From Polytrichum commune (Eukaryota; Streptophyta; Polytrichopsida; Polytrichales; Polytrichaceae): a stretch of 64,000 bases of DNA. The stretch covers positions 20,210,001-20,274,000 of the forward strand of contig OX485803.1 in assembly GCA_950295325.1 (NCBI GenBank), in the 5' to 3' direction. The notes below the pieces were generated by a model. That model ran no database searches, was not told the DNA's origin, and saw nothing but the letters and a program-made list of their open reading frames with translations. Positions 45,223 through 58,296 of this stretch are shown piece after piece. Position 1 is the stretch's first letter; the number at the start of each line of letters is the position of its first letter. The position numbers and the translations under genes were made by a program.

Positions 45223-46785
45223 TAGAGGCACTTCCTCCTTGAAGATTTGGGCTGCCTCATCTACCGCATCGGCTATCTCTTGCTGGACATGTATTCTAAA
45301 TTGTTAGACCATGACTAAAAGTAATGAATGCGAAGTAGGAGCTTGATGAATTTGGAGTGACTTACATTGAAAATGAAGGACACCATAAGATCCTGGGTCA
45401 GCGGGTACCAAGGGCTCTTGGGGCCTTTGCTCTTGCACGCTTGGAATTGCTCCTCGGTCAACAATGGCTGGTAGTAGCTAAGATCATACGAACCGTATTT
45501 TTGGATGCGGTGTAGAGTGTGAACAAGGCTAGTCTTAACGTGCGCAGTCTGGTTAGCCCTGTTGCGGTTGAGATAAATGGCATTAGATGAAAATAAAAAA
45601 ATGAAGGAAAAAATGTTCAAAAAAATAACAAACTTACTTGTTTATGTCGTGCATTGCATTAAGGACGTCTCCACGCCCACCCGTTGTGTCGAGGATGACA
45701 CATTCTGGGCAACCATGTTTCTCATACCAAAGTGCATCGTCCTTGTGATCTGTTTCAATACACTCCTTCCACGCTAGCAAGCGGTGGTTACCATCATACA
45801 CAAAGAACATGCATCCACTAAGGCTCATCAAGTCCTTATCCGAGCGCAAAAAAAACTCAAACTTATCATTTTCTGCATTCCATAGCTCTCCCCATTCACG
45901 CTTGTCTTTGGCAGAAATGAATCGATTCTCTCCACTCTCATTTGCAGTAGACACATAAAAAATGGCAGACCCAGCTCGGTATCCAAATTGAAATGCTGCC
46001 ATGAGCTTTGTAACGTCGCTGCGGAGAGTTGGCCGAACCAATGGCATGTGAATCAACCTGCAGAGAGGGATTCTCATAGAGGACTTTTCAACTGGTTGTA
46101 TCCTCATGCCCTCAACAACTGAACAACTATCTTTTTTTAAATTGTGGCGAATCCGATACTCCATTACACGAACACCCACATCCGATTCTGGTGGTGAGCC
46201 GGTGAGTGTCATCCCGGGTGTCTGCGGTTCGCCACTACCAAGTGTAAGCCCAGTAGGTTCAGCACATGACAACGGAGACCCTTGCTCCATATGCTCCTCT
46301 ACACTAAGGGATGATCCAGCACCAATGCGAACCCCAACATCCAATGACTCTCCATCCGCAACCATCTCAACAATCTCCTGAGAATCAATTACTTACCAAC
46401 ATAAGAACCAATAGGATGAACAATGCCACCCAATATTTACATGATAATACAACCAAACTCACCTCAGCCTCATTGGGAGCTTTCGGCCACCCACAAAATC
46501 CACCTACCTCTAACCTTAGCCTTCTTGTGAGCTTTCAGCTACCCCCAAAATCCACCCGAAATCATATTATATGCTAGCAAATATGCCCTGTTTCTTTCAA
46601 ATATAATCTGACCTCTAAATCCCCCCCTAGCTATCAATTCGAACCACACTAAGAGCATCTAAACATGACTAAACCCTCACTAACGTGTACAATCCCCCAA
46701 CTAATACCTGCCCGAATGAGCATTTGGCCTACCAAAAAGTCCAACAAAAATCAAATTTTGGGTGCACATTTCTGCCCCTAGGGGA

Positions 46786-47722
46786 CTGTCGGATCCGACA
46801 GTGCCCCTGGGCTTCCATATCATACCTCACAAGCTAAAGCCAGCCACAAATATTCAGGTGCTAACAAACACATTTCAGACCCCTACCTCTAACCTTAGCC
46901 TCATTGGGAGCTTTCGGCCACCCACATAATCTACCAGAATTCACATAATATGCTAGCAAATCTGCCCTGTTTCTCTCCACTATAATCTGACCTCTAGTTT
47001 GTGCCCCTCCTAGCTATCAAATCGAACCACATTAAGAGCATCCCAAACCCTTAAAGGCCAAACAGATTATAGAGCACCTCTAAATCCCCCCCTAGCTATC
47101 AATTCGAACCACACTAAGAGCATCTAAACATGACTAAACCCTCACTAACGTGCATTAACCCCCAACTAATACCTGTCCAAATGAGCATCTGGCCTACCAA
47201 AAAGTCCAATAAAAATAAAAAATTCGGGTGCACATTTCTGCCCCAAGGGGACTGTCGGATCCGACAATGCCCCTAGCTCTCACCTCTAACCTCACAAGGA
47301 CCATCCAGCCACCCTAAACCTCCACCCCCAGCTCTCACCCTAAACCTCCCGAAAATAAAAAACGAGGTGCCCATATCTGTCAGTAGGGGTCTGTCGGATC
47401 CGACAGTGCCCCTAGCTCTCACCTCTAACCTCACAAGGACCATCCAGCCACCCTAAACCTCCACCCCCAGCTCTCACCCTAAACCTCCCGAAAATCAAAA
47501 GCGAGGTGCCCATATCTGTCAGTAGGGGTCTGTCGGATCCGACAGTGCCCCTAGCTCTCACCTCTAACCTCACAAGGACCATCCAGCCACCCTAAACCTC
47601 CACCCCCCAGCTCTCACCCTAAACATCCTGAAAATAAAAAGCGAGGTGCCCATATCTGCCAATAGGAGTAGGGGTCTGTCGGATCCGACAGTGCCCCTAA
47701 CGCTCACCTCTAACCTTACTAA
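46786..47722 (-). repeat. palindrome satellite array 2, copy R
   Basis: Inverted equivalent of 16260-17196, with CTGTCGGATCCGACAG cores at the corresponding positions (for example near 46787, 47253, 47393, 47532 and 47677). Confidence 0.92.
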
Positions 47723-47752
47723 GGACGATGAAAAAGAAAGCAGAAGAAACGC

Positions 47753-47870
47753 ACCTTCACCTTCACCTTCACCTTCACCTTCACCTTCACCTTCACCTTC
47801 ACCTTCACCTTCACCTTCTCCTTCTCTCCTTCTCCTTCTCCTTCTCCTTCTCCTTCGTCTTTTTCTTTCT
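47753..47870 (-). repeat. GAAGGT microsatellite, copy R (11 units)
   Basis: Eleven ACCTTC units at 47753-47818, then CTCCTT units. One unit fewer than copy L. Confidence 0.95.
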
Positions 47871-47972
47871 TTAAGGATGCCTAGTGGGTTTGAAGCAAGG
47901 GTTATGGGTTCGCCGCTCACATACTTCGCCGCTCCGCTCACACAGACTTCGCAGCCTACAGACGCCGCTCAC

Positions 47973-48795
47973 CCTCGGAGACTAGGAGGCACAAGACTAA
48001 GGCCATGAGCTATGCGTAGCTCATGGCGTGGTGATTCTAGAAAGCTGAAGAACACCTCAATCGGAGGTGTGAGCTAGGAGTTATGGCCATTTGAGTGGGG
48101 CGCTGTCGCGGGACAGCGCCCTGGTCGAGCATTGCCTGGGAGTCATTCCCGGGACTGCCAAGGTTCAAACAGGCATAACGTCGTCAATACTTGCATGAAT
48201 GGGTCAAGTGAGGGGTCCATCGGCATCTACGTGAAGCGTAGATGAAGATGGAGTGGTTGGTTGTTGGAATCAAAAATCATACAAGAAAGTTATGGTGGTC
48301 TGAAGCTGTTGGGGGCTTCTAGGCCCAACAGCTAAAGGAAAATGTCTACTTGGCCCCAACTCTTGGTAGAGAGACAAGAGGTTGGTTGACGGTGGGGTAG
48401 GGGCCCCTCGTAGAGTCCTAGAGGCTTATATGGCTGAGGTGGTGTGGCCTCACCCACCCGAGGCCGAACGGCACGGCCTCATTGGGCTTTGGCCCATTGT
48501 GAGGCCATAGTTGCCTAGTATGGTTCGGGTTGTTGTAGTGTTGCTCCGGCAACGCGATGATCAACATGGGATTGGACTTCCATCGATGGAAGTCCACATT
48601 TGGGAATGGGTTACCGATTAAGGGGTGAGTCCCGAAAGCAAAGTAGGAAGGTTGGTTCCCCTCCTATGAACCATATGGTCCGGGGTAGGAGGAGCTAACC
48701 ATTAGCTTGGCGGTATGCGAAGGGTTAGTACTCGTAACCTATGCTAGAAATGCGAATTGGCAAGATTTTTAAGGGGACTAGCAAGGGTTGCGACA
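47973..48795 (+). repeat. truncated family B element, copy R
   Basis: Inverted equivalent of 15181-16003, ending GGTTGCGACA at 48795 within the satellite array. It has the same truncation point as copy L. Confidence 0.85.
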
Positions 48796-50246
48796 ATCTA
48801 GCCACCCTAGAAAGCCACCAAAAATCAGATAATAACCTTGCATTTCTGCCCCCAGCTCTCACCTCTAACCTCCCGAAAATAAAAAACGAGGTGCCCATAT
48901 CTGCCCCTAGGGGTCTGTCGGATCCGACAGTGCCCCTAGCTCTAACTTCTAACCTCACTAAGGACCATCCAGCCACACTAGGCTGCCACCAAAAATCAGA
49001 TAATAACCTTACATTTATGCCCCAGCTCTCACCTTGACCCTCACGAAAATCAAAACCGAGGTGCTCATATCAGTCCCTAGAGGTTTGTCGGATCCGACAG
49101 TGCCCCTAACTCTAACTTCTAACCTCACTAAGGACCATCCAGCCACACTAGGCTGCCACCAAAAATCAGATAATAACCTTACATTTTTGCCCCAACTCTC
49201 ACCTTGACCCTCCCGAAAATCAAAACCGAGGTGCTCATGTCTGCCCCTAGGGGTCTGTCGGATCCGACAGTACCCCTAGCTCTAACTTCTAACCTCACTA
49301 AGGACCATCCAACCACACTAGGCTGCCACCAAAAATCATAGAATAACCTCACATTTCTGCCCCCAGCTTTCACCTTGAACCTCCCGAAAATCAAAAGCGA
49401 GGTGCCCATATCTGCCCCTAGGGGTCTGTCGGATCCGACAGTGCCCCTAGCTCTAACTTCTAACCTCACTAAGGACCATCTAGCCACTAGGAAGCCACCA
49501 AAAATCAGAGAATAACCTCACATTTCTGCCTCCAGCTCTCAACTTGAACCTCCTGAAAATCAAAAGCGAGGTGCCCATATCTGCCCCTAGGGGTCTGTCG
49601 GATCCGACAGTGCCCCTAGTTCTAACTTCTAACTTCACTAAGGACTATCCAACCACCCTAGGAAGCCATCAAAAATCAGATAATAACCTCGCATTTCTGC
49701 CCCTAGCTCTCACCTCTAACCTCCTGAAAATCAAAAGCGAGGTGCCCATATCTGCCCCTAGGGGTCTGTCAGATCCAACAATGCCCTAGCTCTAACTTCT
49801 AACCTCACTAAAGACTATCCAGCCACACTAGGAAACCACCAAAAATCAGATAATAACCTCGCATTTCTGCCCCCAGCTCTCACCTTGAACCTCCCGAAAA
49901 TCAAAAGCGAGGTGTCCATATCTGCCCCTAGGGGTCTGTCGGATCCGACAGTGCCCCTAGCTCAAACTTCTAACCTCACTAAGAACCATCCAACCACCCT
50001 AGAAAGCCATCAAAAATCAGATAATAACCTCGCATTTCTGCCCCTAGCTCTCACCTCTAACCTCCCGAAAATAAAAAGCGAGGTGCGCATATCTGCCCCT
50101 AGGGGTCTGTCGGATCCGACAGTGCCCTTAGCTCTAACTTCTAACCTCACTAAGGACCATCCACCACCCTAGGAAGCCACCAAAAATCAGATAATAACCT
50201 TACATTTCTGCCCCAGCTCTCACCTCTAACCTCACTAAGGATGCTG
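48796..50246 (-). repeat. 170-bp palindrome satellite array 1, copy R
   Basis: Inverted equivalent of 13730-15180 with eight units at the same spacing. The graded microsatellite follows at about 50260-50326. Confidence 0.95.
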
Positions 50247-50877
50247 AAAAAGAAAGCTGAAGAATGAAAGAAACGAAACGAAACGAACGAACGAACGAAC
50301 CGAACCGAACCGCACCGCACCGCCCGCTTCAACTTCCACTTCGAACCTCACTATGACCATCCAGCCACCAAAATTCATATGATCACCTCTCATCTCTGGC
50401 CCCTAAGCTATCACATCGAACCACACTAAGAGCATCCAGCCACCCTACAAAGCCACCAAAATTTCTGCCGCCCCAGCTCTCACCTTGAACCTTACTAAGG
50501 ATCATCCAGCTCTCACCTCATACCTCACTAAGGAGCCCTTTGCCAACCCTAAACCAGCCATCTAAAGTCATTTGCGAGGTTCAAATTTCATCCCCTAGGG
50601 CTCTCACCTCAAACCTCTCCACGGGGCGACCACTGCCCTTCCCTCGAGTCACTCCCCCGCTCCAAATCGTGGCTGCAACCCTGCAAGCCTAGTTCAGAGG
50701 TCCGTTGTAATGCGGGGAACGATGGTAGACTACTGCCGCGGCAGTCTTGTTCCCTTCCACTTGTGACGGTCTCATTGTGATGTCGAGTGCTTCAACGGGC
50801 CCACACTTGTTGCCTTCTCTAGCTCACGAATACAACCCCTAATTTCTAGTGCATATATGTTAACATCGACTTGAGGT

Positions 50878-51183
50878 TCATACCTGGGTCTCGCAAATTC
50901 TCGATAGATCATGTGATATCTCCACTTGTCTGGTCGTACCCACTCCAGCTTCCTTGCTAGCAATGTCTTCACCACTGTGAGTCTGGCTTCTCCGTATACG
51001 AGACCTTGACCGTGTGCGGTCTGGGGAGAATTCCAATGCCTTGACTGTGCTGTTTAAGCTATCATATCGTTGTTTCGGTTGTCTCATCCTAGATGCCCTT
51101 AATTGCTTCCTGCTTGAGAAAAATGCCTTCCTCCTCCTCTTCGCCTTTGGTTTCACTAACTCTATCGGCGAGGACCCTGTCAT
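50878..51183 (-). CDS. small basic ORF, copy R of 12793-13098
   Basis: Same 101 codons as the copy L ORF. See that entry for description. Confidence 0.4.
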   Translation of the reverse strand: MTGSSPIELVKPKAKRRRKAFFSSRKQLRASRMRQPKQRYDSLNSTVKALEFSPDRTRSRSRIRRSQTHSGEDIASKEAGVGTTRQVEISHDLSRICETQV

Positions 51184-51799
51184 GTAACTGAACCGGCTTC
51201 ACAAATTCTACACTTCCCTCCTATGTGAACATCACTCTATCAATGTATGTGTCTCGCCTGTATTACATCCACACTAATATTCCATCCCATAATTTTTTTC
51301 ACATAATGTCGATATGTTTTGATTACAGTCAAGTTGCTATAAACATATAAGGAATCATAAAAATGAACATTAAAAGAATGGACACGGATGTCTAATAACA
51401 TTTATAGAAATAATTCAGAAGTAATCTAAAAATGAAGAATATCATGTTTTATAAAAATAAAAATGATAGTACAAATGATAATACATAATTCAAACTAAAC
51501 TAATTAGAAGAAATATTTTGTATAGCCATACCTTGACGATACTCTTCCAACTAAACTAACTTATTCTAGCTTCTCCTTAAAGGTTAATGCTCTTCCCTTG
51601 CCCATTTCAATCTTCCACTCCAAAAGAAACACTTTACTTTAGGGTGTCCCTTATATCCACTAAATGGTTCACGTGGTCTCTGGTGTATTTATAAGTACGT
51701 CACTCGGCATCCAGCCTCATGTTTGTTATTAATATATCTAATTTGGATTGGCATATGATCATGACTAACTTAAGTAACTGCTCCACTGCATTTTCAATT

Positions 51800-51997
51800 T
51801 TAATTCAAATTGACCCTTACCTTACACACCTTTCTGGCAAGATGTTCTACGTTTGGGAGGGAAACTTTGTTAATTCCATTTGTCTCGTATCTTTCGTGTT
51901 GTGCCTTCTTCCTTCCCATTCTACTTGTCTTCAATGCCTTAGTGCTACTGAAATACAACTTCCCTCTCTTTTTCCTTCTCTTGATATGATTTTGCAT
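51800..51997 (-). CDS. small basic ORF, copy R of 11979-12176
   Basis: Same 65 codons as the copy L ORF. See that entry for description. Confidence 0.35.
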   Translation of the reverse strand: MQNHIKRRKKRGKLYFSSTKALKTSRMGRKKAQHERYETNGINKVSLPNVEHLARKVCKVRVNLN

Positions 51998-52426
51998 GTC
52001 AGGTATTACCCTTCCAGAGCATGTCTACTCCAACATTCCCAAAATCCTCCCTTGAACCGAACACATCTTACGGCACTCGAGAGTCCATAACTTATGATTC
52101 TAAAACAAAGGAGCTGAGTATCACGAGATCTTATACAAGTGTTCGCACGAGGGACAGTCCTATATTTAATGCCCAATTGGGTCTTTGTCATTCGTTCTAT
52201 TCCTGTCTTGAAACGTCAAGTCTATCTCTAGACCTAGTTATGAATCATGCTTTAAGTCGGCGCCAAATAATCAAATTTAATTGCTTGTCGAGTAGAATGT
52301 CTACCATGACTTGCACGCTGTACTTATATATATCGTGACAGCGTTACCCATCACTTTTAGACCCAAGGGCGGCTGTTTCCATATTGAAAATATTAGTGAA
52401 GTTTTCGTTCAGAGTTCATCCATCAT

Positions 52427-55400
52427 GTGGATCATGTCGTTGTCGTTGGCAGCCCATTTGTAATATATAGATGGCCCACAATGTTTAGAATCCTCTTTCA
52501 TATTTCCATCTTGCCGCAAGGGCTCATTCCCCTCATCATGGCTCATATTCCTGCTATTGGAGACTTGGGGTTGGCTGTCCTCTATGCAGATGGTGTGAGA
52601 GTCCCAGTTACCTTTCGGATGCAAGAGGACGGTCTAGCTTACGTGACGTCCCAACGTCTGAGTATTCGGTTCGGCTTCAGAGAGGATACTATTATTGTTG
52701 ACGAGGATATTTTTGATGTTGTCACGTCAGAACTTACATACACCCTTGGTCGGGTATCGCAGCGAGATGAGAACAATAACTTGTTTTGGAGTCTTCCTCC
52801 AGGTAGTTACCGAGTGTATGGCCTCACTGATTCTCAGATGGCTGCGTCTACTGAGATCCTCACTCCTCGTAATTCCTCTACGTGCACCATTCAAACTCCT
52901 CTGCCACGTGATGTGAAGGTCAAGCTCGAGCCCGGTCTCGACACGCCAATTGTAGAAAACGTTAGAGTTCAGTCTGTAATTACACTTTCTTCAGATGAAG
53001 AGGGCAGTCCCACCAAGCCCCCGCCTCAGGTTATAGTTAGTGGGAATGCTCCTAAAGTATATCCTTTGTCCCAAGAGACTGTTAGCATATTTCCATTGCT
53101 AAAACAACTTGCAGGAAGGCCGGGAAAAAAAAATATTCTAAAAAAATTAGATTACTCAGTGATTAGACACGAGAGAGTAGAGTACCTTCCTGCTGAGTTT
53201 GATGGTGTCGTCATATTTGAGTTGCCACCCGCTAGTGATACGGCCGCACGGTCACAGGCCAAGTCAATGCAGGGAATGGACAAGCGTTACGACGGCCATG
53301 TGTGGACGAAGACCATCACCACCAACATCACAAACGACTTTGGTTTGTCCTTCCGTTCTTCCGCTTGCGTTGGACACCTGCGTTGCAACAACAAGGAGTG
53401 CGAATATTTGATCCGCCGACCTCGTATTTTCGAAGTCAACGAGACAGAGTTTGAAGGTTGTACCCTCCAAGCCTTTGTAGTGGATCAAGCGCCCCCACCT
53501 GACTCTACGTTTGTTTGCAAGGTATGTAAAGAACCCCCAACATGTATTGCTACATGTGGAGCGAAAATTTATTATGTTGCTGGCAAAAACAACCACACAA
53601 GAGCGTGCATCCACATTGGAACTCACGATCACCCTGTCAAGGTGGGCGACTACAGAGACACTAAGGCTGAGATCAGTGGCCTAATTGAAGAACAGATCGA
53701 GAAGACTCCTCAGGCTACCAAGAGTGCACTTGTGTTGGAGGCTAGCAAAGTTCTAATTGGCAACTATCTTCTTCAATCCGATGACGCGCCACCAAAGAAG
53801 CTCACTCTGGAGGAACTTGTTCCTGTATTCGACCGGTGCAAGGACATGGCTTCCCCGAACATCCGCAACAAGGTCATGAGCTTCCGATACCTCAAAAGGT
53901 ATGGTGTCATGGACTCTATCACCAAACTCCGTAGAATCAATTTATGGGCCTTTGTTCAGGAGAACAAATTCCCTGGTCAAGGGGCTGATCTTGACAAGGT
54001 TTTTGTCTTCAAGATGTCGGAAGTCGGGCCTGGTAGTGGGGTAGACTTGGTGAAGCGTATGCAGCCCGGCGAAGATCTGGAGAATGCTTGGATGATGTTC
54101 GACCATGTGAAACGGGTTAGACAATGGACCACAATGGCATGCCACGTGTATGACTCCACGTATTGTCGTGTCATGACCATTGCAAGTTGTGACATGCAAT
54201 CGGAGGACTGTGATGCCCAGATCGTTTTTTGGAAGAATCTCAATGCTGTGATGGAGAGGAATGGTGTTGTCGATACCAACTTCAAGGGTTTCATGGCCGA
54301 CAGCGCCCAGGCCAATTGGAATGCAGTTCGGGTCATATATGGCAACGGGAAGAAGGAGGACCGCATGGATGACCGGGAGAGAACCTGTCAGTTTCATTGG
54401 ACCCAATCTATGGTTAAGTATACCGAGAAATACATTCCCGAAGAACTCTGGGAGCAGCACAAGAAGATGTGCCACCAATATAGGACCGCGAGGACCATGG
54501 ACGAAGCGGAAAACCTGTACCACGGGCTACGTGCATGGTGGGTATCCGCCGGGGCAGTGACAGAGAAGGCACTTGACAAACTGGAGCTCTGGCTTGCATT
54601 CTGGCATTTCCGTTATCGCCAATGGGGAGGCTTCATGACCGGGGTATGTTGTCCCAAAACTTGTTGTTTTTTTTTTCTTTCACTGTAATTTTCACAACTC
54701 TTCTCCAATTTATAATTGCTTCCACTATGTGCACGCAGAAATTTACAGAAGGAGAACTAGCAGAAATGCCTTCATGTAATCTCGCCGAATCAATACACAA
54801 CAAGTGGCTTCAAGCGTCTGGAAATAGCGGCGGCGACCTCTATGTTGCTACCGTGGACGACTTCGTTCGAGGCTTCCTACAGGTTGTCAATTACTACCAG
54901 TTCCTGAAAGGTGATGTCGGCGGTACAGGCCCTACAAAGAAAGAGCTCAAGCTAAGGTTGGCAGAGCGCAGGGCGAAGCAAACGGGTAATCCTTTAGTCC
55001 TCGAAGACCCCATGATGGACATGCCTGGAGCAGAAGAGTTCTGTACCCGGGTGCCTTGCATGGCTGGGGAAGAGGTATTCGGGTCCACGAAACGGAAAGC
55101 AGATCTACCTCTTGGAGCAGAAGAGGAGTCGCACAGACCTGATAAGGTCAACTTCTCACATCCCCGTGGCTCTGGTAGGGCTGTCCGGACTCGTTCCACT
55201 AACATGCCCATAATTATTGAAGAGGATGATTCCAATGTCCCGGAAGTTGCACCCATGGCGCCATATGCCGACAATGTCGTCCCGTCCCACATCCCCGAGG
55301 GACGGATCAGCCACGTCACTGCCGTCGAGGAGACTAGGGTGAACGTGAAGGAGTGGCACATCGCTCGGTTGCCAAAGACTTCTGCCAAATGTTGTTGGGC

Positions 55401-57727
55401 ACAGAGAGCTGTCACCAAAAAGAAGTGTACTGAGAGAATCGTAAGGGGTGCAAAATCAACCCCTGCCCCTACGTACACCGGTCTATGGCACAGCACTAGG
55501 AGGAATGTGAAAGAGACCACAGAGTTTTTCTTCTGCTCAGATGATATCCATAGGTGCGTTAAGGGTAGCAGGCGCAAATGGGTTGTTCAATACTCTGCGG
55601 AACAGGAGAGACCAAGCATTCCGGATGTTTGGCCAGTGAAACTTGGCACTAACCTCAAGCAATGTGAGATCCTGGCCCTCGAGGCGGCCTGTGAGGCCAA
55701 ACCCCCCACCCTTAAACGTCCGTAGTCCGAGTAGTGGGTTTGGGCTCACATTCCTCCGCGGTATTGGATTTGGACTTGGATGAGTCCATAGTGCAAGGTT
55801 CACCCTTCAAGTGGTCTTGGATTTAACTAGCTCCTTCATAAACCCAGCTCCTTCATAAACCCAGCTTCTTAGCTTCTAACTAAACAAACCCAGCTCCTTC
55901 ATAAACCCAGCTCTTTACTTTCTAACTAAACAAACCCAGCTCCTTCATAAACCCAGCTCCTTCATAAACCCACAACTTTGTAGTTGTAATCCCCAACTAC
56001 CTCACTAATTATTCAAGCCCTTAACTAATCTTCCTACCTAATTTCCCTAATTCTACTAACAACCCCTTTCTAATCACACAATTCTTCTCTAATCCTAAAA
56101 TCCTAAAATCCTAGAGAGGAGAGGGGGAGAGAGAATTTCCTAACTTCATTAAGACTAACTAATCCACACAAGTATATTTTTGCACTCATCACAACATCAA
56201 GTGCTCAACTCTTAAACATGGAACTTGCAACCACGTGTATTCAAAACATGAACTTAAAGTACCACAAATTGGAATCATGAATTAACTTTAAAATCCTTCA
56301 TGTCAACACTAATTCTACCAAGAGGTCAAGCCCTCTTCAAGGCTAACAAGCCTTGGCTCTCAAACTAAAAACTAAGCACACACATGTGCTCCAATATGGC
56401 TTCCCACACCCACACTTATAACTCGTGGGGTGCCTTGGAGCACAAAGGAAAGAGAGGATGAGTGAGGGAAGAATGAGGGATTATATAGTAAGCTTGAGGG
56501 GGTGAGCACCCTCAAGGCTCACGATAAGCCCTTGAGATTTCCTCCTACTTAGTAGGCGCCAATCCTATCTTCTAAGCCTTCCTCCCTCAAATGATCAACA
56601 AGGATCCTAATTCGAACATTTAACTAGCCTTGGCTTTCTACCTACCACACTTTACCAAACTTGGGATGCTTCAACCCAAACTTAGCCTCCTTCGCTTTCC
56701 GCCGCCATAACTTTCTCCCCTTACTTTTCCAAATCGTCGCTCACCACTTAATTCAAACCACGATGCTTAACTCGTGATTTGATTGGTGCTTTGAGAATTT
56801 GCTTATCCTCCACCTTGCATTCTTCCTTGGGCCTTCCCCATTAAGTGGCCATGATGAGGTGGTCCACTTGTGCGCTCCATGTGATCCTCCATTCATCCCA
56901 ATTCGAATGCACTTGCCTCTTGAGTCACTTTGGTTGTCTCCATCCATTTGTACTAGCCTACTCACTAACTACTCAATCTAAGTTCTCCTTACCTATCCTC
57001 ATTCACTCAAATCCTTCCGAAGGTAAAAACACAATAACAACTCACATCCTAGCCTCTTACAACATGGTACTTCTAAGACTAACATTTCACTCTTTTTATA
57101 TTTTTGTGAAGTAACATGCTACTTCAAAGTGCATCAACTAACGTTTCAAGGGTCTAAGACTAAATGTGGGCACCCTTTTGGGCTCACACGGCCGGATTCC
57201 AACTGCCGCAGAAAGTGCCAGTCTCACCCAGAAGGCTCTTTTCCACTGCACCGTCTCCGGCAAATCTAGACTCCGTGCCGGTGCCAGCAGATGCGGACAG
57301 GTATCCTGGGAAGAGAGAAGGGAAGCTCGTTAAGCGCACCGCAACCCGTCCAAACCCTCAGCAGCGGCTATCCATGGGCTCTTCGGACTCCCTCAAAGCT
57401 CAACTCCGCTCGGTCACAATGATTCCTCACCCTGGCCATGGCTGCATCATTGCGCTAGACTCGATGATGCCACCCGATGTGACACAATACCATATCACCA
57501 TCAGTTCCCTCCCGGGTTGCACATGCCCTGCGTTCAAGAAGACAATGACCAACTTTCAAGGGCGGAGTCAATTCTCGTATTGCAAGCATGTTTACTATAT
57601 TCTTTTAAAGGTCTGCCATCGCAATCCTGATGTAGACCTTTTCATCCACGCGCCAACCTTCAGCTTCAACGAGGTCAAAGTAATTCTCGAGAGTGGAATT
57701 TTAACTCACCCTTTAGATCGGACCTAG
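52427..57727 (+). pseudogene. Mutator-like transposase, copy R, split by a 1.5-kb LTR-type insertion
   Basis: Exon 1 is 52427-54643 and the 95-bp intron is 54644-54738. Exon 2 is 54739-55689 plus 57194-57727, with the insertion 55690-57188 and its 5-bp duplication between. Catalytic aspartate motifs and the zinc module are on the 5' side. The SWIM finger (near 57525-57600) is on the far side of the insertion. Read-through of the insertion meets a stop within 12 codons (after TLKRP). Any product would keep the DDE core but lose the SWIM domain and C-terminus. Copy L is the intact version. Confidence 0.9.
55690..57188 (-). mobile_element. 1,499-bp solo-LTR-type element, copy R only
   Basis: Ends are TGTGAGGCCAAA and TTTGGGCTCACA (inverted 12-bp termini with one mismatch). 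The target CGGCC is duplicated at 55685-55689 and 57189-57193. Read on the minus strand, its start TGTGAGCCCAAAA resembles the putative 3' LTR at 77-1, so it may be an LTR of a related methyltransferase-bearing Ty3 element. It contains a minisatellite of CCTTCATAAACCCAGCT units at 55830-55975 and no ORF of note. Confidence 0.9.
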
Positions 57728-58229
57728 GATTTACTCTAGGAGTGTCCCTTTCTCCCATCAACATGATAGATCGATGAAGTAGTGCCTATTCATCCATGTT
57801 TCTAATCGAGTACGACATAGACTAAGTGATATAAGATTTTCATTGAATAATTTAAGATTGTCAGCTCAATAATATAATAAATACAATCGCATGGATTATT
57901 TTTATTCAACTCAAAATGTTGGATTACAATACTCAACTGTATCATGTGTCTCTATACATCTTGGGATCATCCTTGGTTTTCATCATCTACTTATTTATTA
58001 TATCACAATTTTACTATCATTTTTGCACTTCACGGTTCCCAAACTAAATCAGACCATTTCAAATTCAAGGCATTTATTTTATTTAGTGCCTACACATTCC
58101 ACAGAAATAGGTCCCAAATTTTTTCTATTTCTGGCATAATCTGGAATATTCTAAGTATATTCTTGTATTATTTTAAGGAAATTCTAAATTTAATATAGAA
58201 TATTTCCTATTTTTACACCATTTCTGCTC

Positions 58230-58296
58230 TCCGCTCTCCAAATCGCCACTCTCTGCTCTCCGCTCTCCGCTCACCGCTCACATACAAGTCTCGTCC
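58230..58296. repeat. copy R outer terminal inverted repeat
   Basis: CTCTCCGCTCTCC-type units followed by CCGCTCACATACAAGTCTCGTCC, the inverted equivalent of 7184-7250. The flank beyond 58297 (ACTAGTACAT) does not match the inner flank of copy L at 27814 (GGCTTGATTA), so no second target duplication is visible. Confidence 0.8.

Larger units (their letters stand above)
40479..46365 (-). pseudogene. ParB/methyltransferase-like gene, copy R, interrupted
   Basis: Same eight-exon gene as in copy L, read right to left, with its start at 46365 and stop at 40479. It keeps the shared family B insertion in exon 3 (44250-45222). Its exon 5 is uninterrupted (empty site of the 4.1-kb element at about 43480). 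Exon 6 is broken by a second family B insertion at 41373-42344, between the DLPE motif and the SAM motif. The ParB-type DGNHR motif lies near 45790. The two copies therefore carry independent disruptions in addition to the shared one. The encoded exons are otherwise the same as copy L. Confidence 0.75.
39323..58296. mobile_element. giant MULE-type DNA transposon, copy R (inverted)
   Basis: It is the reverse complement of copy L over its whole length, from GGGGAAAGTTAGTATGCGAG at 39323 to ...CTCGTCC at 58296. Coordinates map with a constant sum (63976 for 7184-side sequence inward of the transposase insertion, 67136 at the inner end). The sum shifts only at three insertions and one microsatellite unit, so there are no other indels. 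Copy-specific insertions are at 41373-42344 and 55690-57188. It lacks the 4.1-kb element. Its transposase and ParB/methyltransferase genes are both interrupted. Confidence 0.92.
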
